A program made the translations under genes and the position numbers. A stretch of 64,000 nucleotides of DNA from an uncultured Chlorobiaceae bacterium (GTDB lineage: Bacteria > Bacteroidota > Chlorobiia > Chlorobiales > Chlorobiaceae), in the NCBI GenBank assembly GCA_903994365.1, contig CAJEXL010000008.1:1-64000 (forward strand). Direction: 5' to 3'. The notes under the pieces were generated by a model that saw nothing but the letters and a program-made list of their open reading frames with translations, had not been told where the DNA came from and ran no database searches. Within the stretch, counting starts at the first letter, position 1; each line of letters starts with the position of its first letter. Positions 23,245 through 32,089 of the stretch are shown piece after piece.

Positions 23245-23972
23245 AGCCTTGGGAAAGAAATGAGTTGATTCTTGCGATAAATCTATACTGCAAGACTCCT
23301 TTTGGACGAATACATGTCAGAAATCCTGAAATTATTGAGCTGGCAATGCTACTGGGCAGAACTCCTGGCTCTGTTAGCTATAAATTAGCAAATTTTGCCA
23401 GTATAGATCCTTCCCTTGATCGAAAAGGGGCTTCAAATGTTAGCAGGCTCGATAAAGAAGTTTGGGATGAATTCTTTGAGGATTGGGAAGCTATGGCATA
23501 CGAAAGTGAAAAAAAGATGGCGGCAATACGAGGATCTGAAGCGGATATTTTTAACCAGAATATCCTCGAAGGAAAAACAAAAGAGGCAATCGTCAAATTA
23601 AGAGTGAATCAACATTTCTTCAGAAAAATGATTCTTGCTGCCTATAACTCGAAATGTTGCATTACAGGTCTGCCGCTTGAAAAACTTTTGGTAGCAAGTC
23701 ATATTGTTCCGTGGGCGAAAGATTCAAAAAATCGACTTAATCCTCAGAATGGATTGTGCCTTAATGCGCTACATGACAAAGCATTTGATTCTGGATTGCT
23801 TACAATTGATGAATCATATCATGTTGTCCTATCGAAAGAAATACTTGCTCTTGATAACAAAACTATTAAACTTATCAGGGATACTGAAGGTGTGAAAATG
23901 TCTTTTCCTAACCGTTTTATGCCGAGGCAGGACTTTCTGCAATATCATCGTGAAAATATCTTTATCGGTTGA
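23241..23972 (+). CDS. HNH restriction-type endonuclease
   Basis: 243 aa. The N-terminal half resembles a DNA-binding helical region (WERNELILAINLYCKTPFGR, then ELAMLLGRTPGSVSYKLANF). The C-terminal HNH_2 domain has KCCITGLPLEKLLVASHIVP, then NPQNGLCLNALHDKAFD, giving the His, Asn and His positions. The A/T-rich codon use differs from hsdR. It is translationally coupled to the small HTH gene; no methyltransferase accompanies it. Confidence 0.82.
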   Translation: MKPWERNELILAINLYCKTPFGRIHVRNPEIIELAMLLGRTPGSVSYKLANFASIDPSLDRKGASNVSRLDKEVWDEFFEDWEAMAYESEKKMAAIRGSEADIFNQNILEGKTKEAIVKLRVNQHFFRKMILAAYNSKCCITGLPLEKLLVASHIVPWAKDSKNRLNPQNGLCLNALHDKAFDSGLLTIDESYHVVLSKEILALDNKTIKLIRDTEGVKMSFPNRFMPRQDFLQYHRENIFIG

Positions 23973-24051
23973 CTTATAAACGGGGCTCCAAAGAAATGGA
24001 TTTCGTTTTATAAAAAGGATAGATACGACACGGAAATTCGGCTACCCCGAT

Positions 24052-24255
24052 ATGATGGGTGCATCTGACCGTGGAGACCGGTTCAATGTTGGAGGAATTC
24101 ACAAGGTGTGCGAGTATCACCGGCTGACAAACCTTCAGATGGTGCTTAAGGGGTTTGACTCGATCAAGGGAAAGATCATTGATGCAACGGGCGGAATAAC
24201 TTTGATAAACAGAGAAGGTGAAGAGGCTGCTGTTGGGGGTATGATGCACTTATGA
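24052..24255 (+). CDS. Unrecognised 67-aa protein
   Basis: MMGASDRGDRFNVGGIHKVC, then KGFDSIKGKIIDATGGITLI. No family recognised. The open frame extends slightly upstream (FGYPD before the ATG), so it may be the end of a larger lost gene. It overlaps the next small ORF by ATGA. Confidence 0.3.
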   Translation: MMGASDRGDRFNVGGIHKVCEYHRLTNLQMVLKGFDSIKGKIIDATGGITLINREGEEAAVGGMMHL

Positions 24256-24392
24256 CCAAATGGAACCGGAAGCACAATAAGGCGGTATACATTCCCAGCC
24301 AATGCGTTCAGTCACCGGAACGAAAATACTGGTATGGAAACCTGATACGCATAGGCACCGGAACGGATTTTATAAAGTCAAAATGTCAATAA
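24252..24392 (+). CDS. Unrecognised 46-aa protein
   Basis: MTKWNRKHNKAVYIPSQCVQ to a TAA at 24390-24392; basic and aromatic-rich. It starts in an ATGA overlap with the preceding ORF, which argues for a real gene pair, but no family is recognised. A GTCAATAAA-type short repeat follows. Confidence 0.3.
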   Translation: MTKWNRKHNKAVYIPSQCVQSPERKYWYGNLIRIGTGTDFIKSKCQ

Positions 24393-24418
24393 AGTGTCAA
24401 TAAATGGTCAATACCTCG

Positions 24419-25471
24419 TCACCCAATCTCTTTCGTTCCCTTCGATGAAAGAGCCCTCTTGACCATTTTCTCGACGTTTGCTTCCATATTTACTGGCAAA
24501 AACTCAATGTCAGGATGATTTTTGGCATAAACACGAAAGATTTCGTCGGCAAATGCTTGGCCGATAGCCGACACCCGGTTAAAGTCAAAAATGACGTGGT
24601 TGAACTTCTCTATACGAGCCAACAGCCTTTTCGCCTGGGATCGAGAGACAAGTTTTTCATTTTCGTATTGCGCTAACCGAACAGGAATAACTGTTTTGTT
24701 AAACTGAAATTCATCCGGCCCTGCATAATCATCAAAAACCGTCTGGATATCACGCGTAGAATCTCGCTTGACAAGCATATATACCGCAGTACCAGATTTA
24801 TTGTTAGAAAACTCTTCCTCCAGAATAACATCAAATGCTGATTGATCATGATGGCGAAAACTCACACCTGTTGAATCGATTTGGAACTCATCAAATACAC
24901 GCGAAGTAAAGAATATCCCTTCTCCTGTATGATTATCTGGATCGGTCGTCAATTTTCCTTTAGATAATTCAAAGAGAGCCTGGCGCTCATCGTTCAGGTT
25001 ACACAATCTCCGAATCTTCCTGAAAATGCCCTCTCCATCATCAGCCACCATGATGATGATTTTTTCCTTGTCTCTTATGGCGGAGATAGAAACATGTTGC
25101 CCGCCAGAATGATCAATGGCGTTGTTGACCATTTCGGTAAATCCATATTGACTTATGTCGACAATGTTTTCAGGCAACCCATCAACAATAAATGAATAGT
25201 GATCCCTCCAGATGTCATCTTCTGTAAATTCATCTTCGAGTTGAAACAGTGATTTGTACTCCCTTACATCCCCCAAAAAATATTTTTTTCCCTTTCCCGA
25301 ACCGTTAGAGTTCAAGCGCCCCTCTTTTTCCAGGAGTTTTATATGGCTATGTACCGCTTGAGGGGTTATAGAGAATATTTTGGCAATATGTTTACAAATA
25401 TCAGCAGGATGGTGCCTGACATCCCTGACGATTTGGCGCCGTATGTTTTCGCCTCTTTCTTTATTGTTCAC
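24419..25471 (-). CDS. HTH - GHKL ATPase - DUF4325 (STAS-like) protein
   Basis: 350 aa with three modules. Residues about 10-65 form a winged helix (HIAKIFSITPQAVHSHIKLL). About 85-250 form a GHKL ATPase: N-box EMVNNAIDHSGG, G1 VADDGEGIF, G2 NHTGEGIFFTS. The C-terminal ~100 residues are DUF4325, STAS-like (FNHVIFDFNRVSAIGQAFAD). DNA binding, ATP sensing and a STAS-type partner domain in one chain suggest a self-contained version of an anti-sigma/anti-anti-sigma switch. Related proteins occur in defence regions; their function is not settled. It is transcribed against hsdR. Confidence 0.8.
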   Translation of the reverse strand: MNNKERGENIRRQIVRDVRHHPADICKHIAKIFSITPQAVHSHIKLLEKEGRLNSNGSGKGKKYFLGDVREYKSLFQLEDEFTEDDIWRDHYSFIVDGLPENIVDISQYGFTEMVNNAIDHSGGQHVSISAIRDKEKIIIMVADDGEGIFRKIRRLCNLNDERQALFELSKGKLTTDPDNHTGEGIFFTSRVFDEFQIDSTGVSFRHHDQSAFDVILEEEFSNNKSGTAVYMLVKRDSTRDIQTVFDDYAGPDEFQFNKTVIPVRLAQYENEKLVSRSQAKRLLARIEKFNHVIFDFNRVSAIGQAFADEIFRVYAKNHPDIEFLPVNMEANVEKMVKRALSSKGTKEIG

Positions 25472-25691
25472 GGGTCATCCTTTATGAAAATTGTTTTCTC
25501 AAAGGATAATTGTTTTTTTCTTAAAGGACAAAAGGTATTTTATTCTTTTCTAGCGCATGATGAATTGGTGCAATCCCGGTCTAAACGATAAATCTATGAT
25601 GCTTTATTCCGTCAGATACGTTAATTTCGAGGCAAACATCCCGGCAAATAATAGTCACTGAAATGGTGGCGACATTGAAACGGCAGAGCCT

Positions 25692-28600
25692 GTGACCCCA
25701 TCGCCCTACACTGAAGATTCCCTCGTCCAGCAGACGACGGCAGAATACTTGGAGCAGCAACTGGGCTGGGAGTCACTCTATGCCCATAATCGTGAGGACT
25801 TTGGCTCTGAAAGTCTCCTGGGGCGCAGAGATGACCGGGAGGTGGTGCTGACGCGCACGCTCAGGGCGAAGCTGATTGAGCTGAATCCGGGGTTGCCTGA
25901 CACGGCTTATGATGACGCGCTGCGGCAGGTTGTGGCGACGATGGCGACGATGGCGACGCTGACGCTGCTGGCGACGAACCGCGAGAAGTATTCGCTCTTC
26001 CGCGACGGGGTGCTGGTCACCTTCCAGAATGAAAAGGGGGAGCGCCTGAAGCATCGGTTGCGGGTGTTTGACTTTGATGAGCCGTTGAACAACCATTTTC
26101 TCTGTGTGCGGGAGCTCTGGATTCGGGGCGACCTCTATCGGCGTCGTCCTGATATTGTGGGCTTTGTCAACGGTTTGCCGCTGCTCTTTATGGAGTTCAA
26201 GAATATCGGCAAGGATATTCGCTCGGGCTACGAGAAGAATTTCAAAGATTATACCGATACCATCCCGCATATCTTTCACCACAACGCGCTTCTCGTTTTT
26301 GGCAATGGTCACAAGGCAAAGCTTGGTTCTATCACGAGCCGGTGGGAGCATTTTCATGAATGGAAGCGCCTTGCTGAGCGTGAGCCGGGGGTTGTGGAGA
26401 TGGAGACGCTGCTCAGGGGTTTGTGCCAGAAGAGCAATGTTATGGATCTCTTTGAGAACTTTATCGCCTTTGATGACTCTTCGGGCGAGGCAAAAAAGAT
26501 TGTTGCCCGTAACCATCAGTTTCTCGGGGTGAACCGTGCCCTTGAGGCAGTTGTGGAGCGCAGAGAGCGCAAGGGGAAGCTTGGCGTCTTCTGGCATACC
26601 CAGGGGTCGGGGAAGAGCTATTCGATGCTCTTTTTTACGCGCAAGGTGCATCGCAAGCTTGGCGGCAACTTCACCTTTCTGATTCTTACCGACCGCGACG
26701 ATCTCGATACACAGATTTACAAGAGCTTTGCCGGTTGCGGTGTGGTGGACAGTGACCGCGATCCGTGCCGAGCTTCCAGCGGGCAGCACCTTTGCGACTT
26801 GCTCGGGCAGCACAAGAAGTATGTTTTTTCGCTGATTCAGAAGTTCAATCTTGAGGTGAAGCCGGAGGAGAGCTATACAAGCAGGGACGACATTATTGTC
26901 ATCACCGATGAGGCGCATCGGACGCAGTATGGGATGCTGGCGCTCAATATGCGCAATGCGCTGCCGAATGCCAGTTTTATCGGCTTTACCGGCACGCCGC
27001 TCTTCAAGGATGACGAGATTACCCGTCGTGTCTTTGGCGACTATGTTTCGACCTACGATTTTCAGCGGGCGGTCGACGACAAGGCGACGGTGCCGATCTA
27101 CTATGATGCCCGTGGTGAGAAGCTTGGCATTGCGCTGGGTGACCTGAATGAGCGCATTGCCGAGAAGGTGGAGAGCCTTGAGATTGAGGATATCAATGTG
27201 AACGAGCGGCTTGAGCAAGCTCTTCGGCGCGATTATCACATCATAACGGCTGAAAAGCGCCTCAACCAGATTGCGCGTGATTTTGTGCACCACTATTCCA
27301 ACGGCTGGGAGTCGGGCAAGGCGATGATGGTCTGTATCGACAAGATCACCTGTGTGCGCATGTATCTGCTGATTGAGTTTTACTGGCAGGAGCGGATCGG
27401 GGAGCTGGAGCGTGAATTGCCCGCGCTTGCTGATGAACAGGAGGAGATTCAGCGTCAAAGGAAGATTGCCTGGATGCGCGAAACTCTCATGGCGGTTGTT
27501 GTGAGTGAGGAGCAGGGCGAGGTGGAGAAGTTCCGCAAGTGGGATCTCGATATTCTGCCTCATCGGCGGCTCATCAAGGAGGGAATGGAGCTGCCGGACT
27601 CCATGAAAACGAAGCCACGCTTTCGCAACATGCAGCGGATGGCTCTCGACGATGCCTTCAAGGAGGAGGAGCACCCTTTTCGTATCGTCTTTGTCTGTGC
27701 AATGTGGCTCACCGGCTTTGATGTTCCGAGCCTGGCAACCATCTATCTCGACAAGCCGCTCAAGGCGCATACGCTGATGCAGGCCATTGCGCGGGCCAAC
27801 CGGGTCAATGCGGGGAAAAACAACGGTCTGATTGTAGACTATTGCGGCATTCTCCGCCACCTGCGCCATGCGCTGGCCACCTTTGCCGGAGTGGGCGACG
27901 ATGGCCATGAGGGCGGCGGAGGCGAAAGTGATCCTGCCAGACCGAATGAGGAGCTGCTTGCTGATCTTGTTGCAACGTTGACGGTTATCCGCTCGTTCCT
28001 TGTCGGGCGCGGCGCCTCTCTCGACGAAATTATCAACAAAAGCGGTTTCGAGCGTAACGCCGCCATTCTTGCAGCCAAGGAGGCGGTTAACGAGAACGAT
28101 GAGAGCCGCAAGCGTTTTGAGGTGATGTGCCGGGAGCTGTTCAAAAAGTTCAAGGCTTGTATCAATATTGAGGGAGTCAATGGAGTGCGGGCCGATTATC
28201 ATGCCAGCACGATGGTCTACAGGAGCCTGCAGGAGGATCGGGAGCAGGCCGATATCACCGACATCATCCGGCAGTTTCACCATCTTGTTGATGCGGCCAT
28301 TGAGGTGATACCCTCACAGCTTTCAGAAGCATCGGAGCCGTTCGATATCAGCAAGATAAATTTCGAGCGGCTTCGCCTGGAGTTTGAGCGCAGTCGTATC
28401 AAACACAGCGCCGTCCAGAATCTCAGTCAGGCAATTGACAACAAGCTGCGGCGACTGATGGAGCGGAACCCGCTTCGCACCAACTTTCAGCGCCACTATG
28501 AGGATATTGTTGAGGCTTACAACCGGGAGAAAGATCGTCCCTCAATTGAGAAAACCTTTGAAGAGCTGGTGCGTCTGGTGCAGGAGCTTGATGAGGAGGA

Positions 28601-28955
28601 GAGCCGGGCCGTGCGCGAAGGGCTTGACGAGGAGTCACTTACGATTTTTGACCTTCTGAAGAAGCAGGAGCTGACCCCGCAGGAGAGAGGCCGCATCAAA
28701 AAGGTGGCAAAGGGGCTGCTTGAAACCCTGAAGGGTGAAAAGCTCAGGATCGACCACTGGCAGGAGAAGGAGTCAACCCGCGATGCGGTGCGTACGGCAA
28801 TCCATGATTTTCTCTGGAGTGAGGCTACAGGTCTGCCGGTTGAGAGCTATACCGAAGAGGAGGTGAAGGGGAGGTCGGAGGAGATTTTCCGCCATGTCTA
28901 TCGAGTCTACCCGAGAATCCCCTCTCCATTTTATGAAAAAACGGTGGCAGCATAA
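25692..28955 (+). CDS. hsdR: Type I restriction enzyme subunit HsdR
   Basis: 1087 aa from a GTG start. Nuclease domain: RRRPDIVGFVNGLPLLFMEF followed by K (PD...ExK, about 150-170). SF2 translocase: Walker A FWHTQGSGKSYSM (about 303), DEAHR (about 405), GFTGTPL, and QAIARANRVN (motif VI). Full length, with no frame damage seen. It cannot work alone: HsdM is reduced to 98 residues and no hsdS is present. A short 9-base tandem (GCGACGATG) encodes ATMATMATL near residue 78. Either an HsdM/HsdS pair elsewhere serves it or it is a relic. Confidence 0.93.
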   Translation: MTPSPYTEDSLVQQTTAEYLEQQLGWESLYAHNREDFGSESLLGRRDDREVVLTRTLRAKLIELNPGLPDTAYDDALRQVVATMATMATLTLLATNREKYSLFRDGVLVTFQNEKGERLKHRLRVFDFDEPLNNHFLCVRELWIRGDLYRRRPDIVGFVNGLPLLFMEFKNIGKDIRSGYEKNFKDYTDTIPHIFHHNALLVFGNGHKAKLGSITSRWEHFHEWKRLAEREPGVVEMETLLRGLCQKSNVMDLFENFIAFDDSSGEAKKIVARNHQFLGVNRALEAVVERRERKGKLGVFWHTQGSGKSYSMLFFTRKVHRKLGGNFTFLILTDRDDLDTQIYKSFAGCGVVDSDRDPCRASSGQHLCDLLGQHKKYVFSLIQKFNLEVKPEESYTSRDDIIVITDEAHRTQYGMLALNMRNALPNASFIGFTGTPLFKDDEITRRVFGDYVSTYDFQRAVDDKATVPIYYDARGEKLGIALGDLNERIAEKVESLEIEDINVNERLEQALRRDYHIITAEKRLNQIARDFVHHYSNGWESGKAMMVCIDKITCVRMYLLIEFYWQERIGELERELPALADEQEEIQRQRKIAWMRETLMAVVVSEEQGEVEKFRKWDLDILPHRRLIKEGMELPDSMKTKPRFRNMQRMALDDAFKEEEHPFRIVFVCAMWLTGFDVPSLATIYLDKPLKAHTLMQAIARANRVNAGKNNGLIVDYCGILRHLRHALATFAGVGDDGHEGGGGESDPARPNEELLADLVATLTVIRSFLVGRGASLDEIINKSGFERNAAILAAKEAVNENDESRKRFEVMCRELFKKFKACINIEGVNGVRADYHASTMVYRSLQEDREQADITDIIRQFHHLVDAAIEVIPSQLSEASEPFDISKINFERLRLEFERSRIKHSAVQNLSQAIDNKLRRLMERNPLRTNFQRHYEDIVEAYNREKDRPSIEKTFEELVRLVQELDEEESRAVREGLDEESLTIFDLLKKQELTPQERGRIKKVAKGLLETLKGEKLRIDHWQEKESTRDAVRTAIHDFLWSEATGLPVESYTEEEVKGRSEEIFRHVYRVYPRIPSPFYEKTVAA

Positions 28956-29054
28956 TGTAACAATGCGATCAGGATGATCACCATAAATCTTGAGTACTGA
29001 TTTATTATACAGCAATGATATCGAGGAATAAAACAATAGTAAACATAAGGAACG

Positions 29055-30017
29055 ATGATGCAGAAAAGAGAGCTTGGAAATACAGATATGCAGATTACCC
29101 CTGTCGGCTTCGGAAGCTGGGCGATTGGGGGTGATAACTGGCAATTTGGCTGGGGAGCGCAGGATGATGGTGACGCGATTGGCGCCATTGAACGAGCCGT
29201 TGAACTTGGAATAAACTGGATTGATACGGCAGCGGTGTACGGGCTTGGCCACTCGGAGGAGCTGGTGGCGAAGGCTGTTGCCGGGATGAAGGAGAGGCCC
29301 TGGATATTCACCAAATGTTCGCTGGTATGGGATGCTCACCGCCAGATGGGCAATAGTCTCAAGGCTGATTCTATAAGGCGTGAATGCGAAGGGAGCCTGA
29401 AGCGGCTCAAGGTTGATGCCATTGATCTTTATCAGATTCACTGGCCAAACCCTGAAGCTGACCTTGAAGAGGGTTGGCAGGAGATGGCCCGCCTCAAGGA
29501 GGAGGGGCTGGTACGCCATATCGGTGTCTCTAATTTCAGTGTTGATCAACTGCGCCGGATTATTCCGATTGCGCCGGTTGCTACCCTTCAGCCTCCCTAT
29601 TCAATGCTTCGTCCGGCGATTGAAGAGACGCTTCTTCCGTTCTGCATGGAGCAGAATATCGGTGTTATTGTCTATTCTCCAATGCTCTCCGGTATGTTGA
29701 GCGGAGCAATGACGCAGGAACGGGCCGTAAATTTTTCACCGGATGACTGGCGCAGGAACAATAAGGAGTTTCAGGAGCCTCGTCTTTCCGCCAATCTTGA
29801 ACTGGTCGAGTTGCTTAAACGGATCGGTGCTCCGCACGGACGTTCTGCCGGTGAAGTGGCTATTGCATGGACTTTGCGCCATCCCGCAGTGACGGGCGCG
29901 ATTGTGGGTGGCAGGAATGCGGCACAGGTTGAAGGTGTTGTTGGCGCAGCTGAGTTCAGGCTTGGGATGGATGAAGTAGATCGTATAACGCAATTTATCG
30001 CTCTAATGGCAAAATAA
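29055..30017 (+). CDS. Aldo/keto reductase
   Basis: 320 aa NADPH-dependent oxidoreductase of the AKR family, full length. N-terminal RELGNTDMQITPVGFGSWAI; catalytic Asp and Tyr in INWIDTAAVYGLGHSEELV; catalytic Lys in IFTKCSL; His in LYQIHWPNPE; then VRHIGVSNFS and the C-terminal cofactor loop GAIVGGRNAAQV. AAGGAACG precedes the ATG. It stands alone, and the substrate cannot be deduced. Confidence 0.92.
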   Translation: MMQKRELGNTDMQITPVGFGSWAIGGDNWQFGWGAQDDGDAIGAIERAVELGINWIDTAAVYGLGHSEELVAKAVAGMKERPWIFTKCSLVWDAHRQMGNSLKADSIRRECEGSLKRLKVDAIDLYQIHWPNPEADLEEGWQEMARLKEEGLVRHIGVSNFSVDQLRRIIPIAPVATLQPPYSMLRPAIEETLLPFCMEQNIGVIVYSPMLSGMLSGAMTQERAVNFSPDDWRRNNKEFQEPRLSANLELVELLKRIGAPHGRSAGEVAIAWTLRHPAVTGAIVGGRNAAQVEGVVGAAEFRLGMDEVDRITQFIALMAK

Positions 30018-30055
30018 ATCCACTTCTCCAGAGAGATCTGTTGCAGATTTACTAT

Positions 30056-30104
30056 GCAAAGAACCTTCCTGTTGAAACCTTGAATCAACAGGAGGGTTCT
30101 TTGC
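30056..30104. terminator. Long inverted repeat between convergent genes
   Basis: GCAAAGAACC and TCCTGTTGA pair with TCAACAGGA and GGTTCTTTGC around a 9-base loop, giving a near-perfect 20-bp stem. It lies between the aldo/keto reductase gene and the convergent NotI-like gene, a good place for a two-way terminator, although T runs are weak on both sides. Confidence 0.5.
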
Positions 30105-30137
30105 CATTTAAGTAGATGAAGCTTTAAGAACAACTCA

Positions 30138-31583
30138 TTACCTGTCAGCGAGCTCGGGAAGCAATTTCATAAAATGGTCAATATTGTCAGGATATGAAGC
30201 GGATAAGGCTGCAAGTGTCTGCTGGAATTTTGTATAGACAACGTTCGCTCTTCTGAGTTCATAATGCTCTTTTTCTACACTGGTTACAGGTTCAAGATCA
30301 TAAATAAACCAGGCTATCTCAGCTTCCTCTTTTTCAACGGCGACCAGATTCGTAAGCGTTTCGAAATAGCTCCGATCTATAGCGACAGCCATTTTCTTTT
30401 TCCAGGAATTGAGAATAGAGCCCTTGAATATAAGTTGAGGGACAAGGCTCTGCCTTGTGGCTGAAACATAATCGGGCTGAGGATAGTTCGATTGTGCTGA
30501 CCAGTCCATAAGGGAGTTAGCCTTTGGATCCTTCATGTAAAAGTCGAAGGGATCTCGAACGTCGCCAGAGATGAAGGGGGTTTGAATATCAATCGCTCCA
30601 AAATCTACCATTTTGCCAGCTTCGTCATAAGCGACCAAGACCACATCAATATTGCCAGCAGACTTGCCGTATGCATCGGTGAGTTGGACTTCTGTCAAAG
30701 AGCTCCAACGAACCCCTTCTTTAAAAAAGAATGATGCAGCATCGTCCGTGATGAGCCACTCTTCACGAAAACGAACGGGGCATGTTATCACTGGTTTGTT
30801 TTCGTGAAGAATACTGCATACTCCAAGAGGATTTTTGGGATGCTCATTGGTACAGTTTGGAACCCTGTTATTGAAAGGACAATGCCTGTTTGAGCGGTAC
30901 CGTTGTGCTTTGGAGGATAAGTCGCTGGTAGTAAAGCCAAAGACCTCAGCTAGCGGATGTTTTGGAGTGTTCATGTTGAAAATAATTTGCGGCGAAGGGG
31001 GTTGAAGATGACTTACTGGGTCGTGGTGTTGCTCTTGAATGGAGTGGTTTCTATTCTGGTAAACCAGAGCTACTTGTGGGTTTTGGATACTCTCCGTATC
31101 AAAGGATGTCTTAGGAGTAGAGTCTGAGTGCTCGCTATCCATGGAAACCTCTTCATTGACAGTTTCAGCTTCAGCTATAGTTTCAGTTTCAGTTAAAACT
31201 GCTTCTGATTCAATTTTATTAAAAGGTATCTCATCACTGACGTTTATGCTTGGCAGCAGTGTCTGTGAAGCAGAATCGTTCGCGTCCGCCTGGGAATCGT
31301 GATTAGCAGCCTCTTCGTCAACTGGATGGAGTTGAAGCGGAAGCGACGGTTTTTGAGGTTGAGCAGGAGCGCTGTAATCATGATAAGGGCCACCATTAAC
31401 AAGCTCCATGCTTTGCATGAGTTGCTCTACGTGTTTTTGCTCGTTTCTACTTATTTGAAGTAGTCTTTCCCGTATATCAGGATCTTCCACGTCAGCGGCA
31501 AGGGTATTGAAAACATCTCTTTTTTGCTTTTTTATCTCGGCCATAGAAGCAAAAAAATCGAGCAAATCCTTATTAATAAACAT
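30138..31583 (-). CDS. NotI-like restriction endonuclease with ferritin-like N-terminus
   Basis: 481 aa in three parts. Residues 1-62 are helical and ferritin/rubrerythrin-like (RERLLQISRNEQKHVEQLM). About 65-205 are acidic, Ser/Thr/Glu/Gln-rich and probably disordered. From 207 (HPLAEVFGF) to the end is a NotI-family endonuclease domain: Cys235, Cys244, Cys256 and Cys268 (CPFN, PNCT, GVCS, ITCP) match the iron-binding site of R.NotI, followed by VRFREEWLI and a PD-(D/E)XK-like set (Asp313 in NIDVV; Asp332-Ile-Gln334). No methyltransferase gene is nearby. It overlaps the 79-aa gene upstream. The NotI assignment is confident; the ferritin-like call is weaker. Confidence 0.78.
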   Translation of the reverse strand: MFINKDLLDFFASMAEIKKQKRDVFNTLAADVEDPDIRERLLQISRNEQKHVEQLMQSMELVNGGPYHDYSAPAQPQKPSLPLQLHPVDEEAANHDSQADANDSASQTLLPSINVSDEIPFNKIESEAVLTETETIAEAETVNEEVSMDSEHSDSTPKTSFDTESIQNPQVALVYQNRNHSIQEQHHDPVSHLQPPSPQIIFNMNTPKHPLAEVFGFTTSDLSSKAQRYRSNRHCPFNNRVPNCTNEHPKNPLGVCSILHENKPVITCPVRFREEWLITDDAASFFFKEGVRWSSLTEVQLTDAYGKSAGNIDVVLVAYDEAGKMVDFGAIDIQTPFISGDVRDPFDFYMKDPKANSLMDWSAQSNYPQPDYVSATRQSLVPQLIFKGSILNSWKKKMAVAIDRSYFETLTNLVAVEKEEAEIAWFIYDLEPVTSVEKEHYELRRANVVYTKFQQTLAALSASYPDNIDHFMKLLPELADR

Positions 31584-31812
31584 CTTTTGAGTTTTTTTCT
31601 ATGGATTCAATAAGTGCTTTTGTGTAGGATTTTTGTGTTTGCATATCCACATCAAGCTTTTGCAACATAGTAAGAATTCTTGACTGCACTTTTTCATCAA
31701 GAGTTGAATATCTCAGTACATTCTGGATATGATTTGAATAAATTGCAATAACAGATTCCTCGCTTTGCTCAATTGCACTTATCTTTTTGAGTAATTCTTT
31801 TTTTTCAATCAT
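31573..31812 (-). CDS. Small helical protein, partner of the NotI-like nuclease
   Basis: 79 aa, MIEKKELLKKISAIEQSEES, all-helical by composition. The spacing EQSEESVIAIYSNHIQNVL and a later acidic helix recall a half-length ferritin-like fold, as in the N-terminus of the next gene. Its 3' end overlaps that gene by 11 bases, so they are co-translated. A structural partner or inhibitor of the nuclease is possible but only inferred. Confidence 0.6.
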   Translation of the reverse strand: MIEKKELLKKISAIEQSEESVIAIYSNHIQNVLRYSTLDEKVQSRILTMLQKLDVDMQTQKSYTKALIESIEKNSKDVY

Positions 31813-31902
31813 GTTTGAAATACTTTAAAAAATGGCAGAGCCGAAACAGTGAGGAAATTTTGGATAACGCTAAGGAACCCGACAAAAAATATGAATTTTT
31901 CT

Positions 31903-32089
31903 TCATAATCCAAACTGCGTGCCAGTGAAAAGGATTGAAAATGAATTCAATTCAGCGTCACTCTGAAAAAATTCTGCTTCATGCCACGCTGGTGCTGTCA
32001 TGCCACCAGCACAGAAATGTGCATAGAAAGCAGCAATTTTAATAAAGCAGCGTTTGGTTCTATGATGAAATTTTTTTCGATGCACCCCT
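31903..32089 (-). other. Open frame after the Nif11 gene, uncertain
   Basis: This frame reads HRTKRCFIKIAAFYAHFCAG, then GMTAPAWHEAEFF, and a stop at 31903; it is open upstream through the Nif11 gene in another frame. It may be a fragment of a lost gene. A Gly-Gly pair follows a Cys, but nothing else supports a peptide core. Otherwise 31813-32089 holds nothing recognised. Confidence 0.2.

Noticed and set aside
25922-25970. 9-base tandem repeat (GCGACGATG) in hsdR as a phase-variation site
   Set aside because: The unit is a multiple of three and only two to three copies long, so it would not switch the frame; probably just codon repetition.
25773-28283. Very long (836-codon) open frame on the minus strand opposite hsdR
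   Set aside because: Its translation is low-complexity and unlike any family, and it mirrors the codon bias of hsdR, which has complete restriction and helicase motifs.
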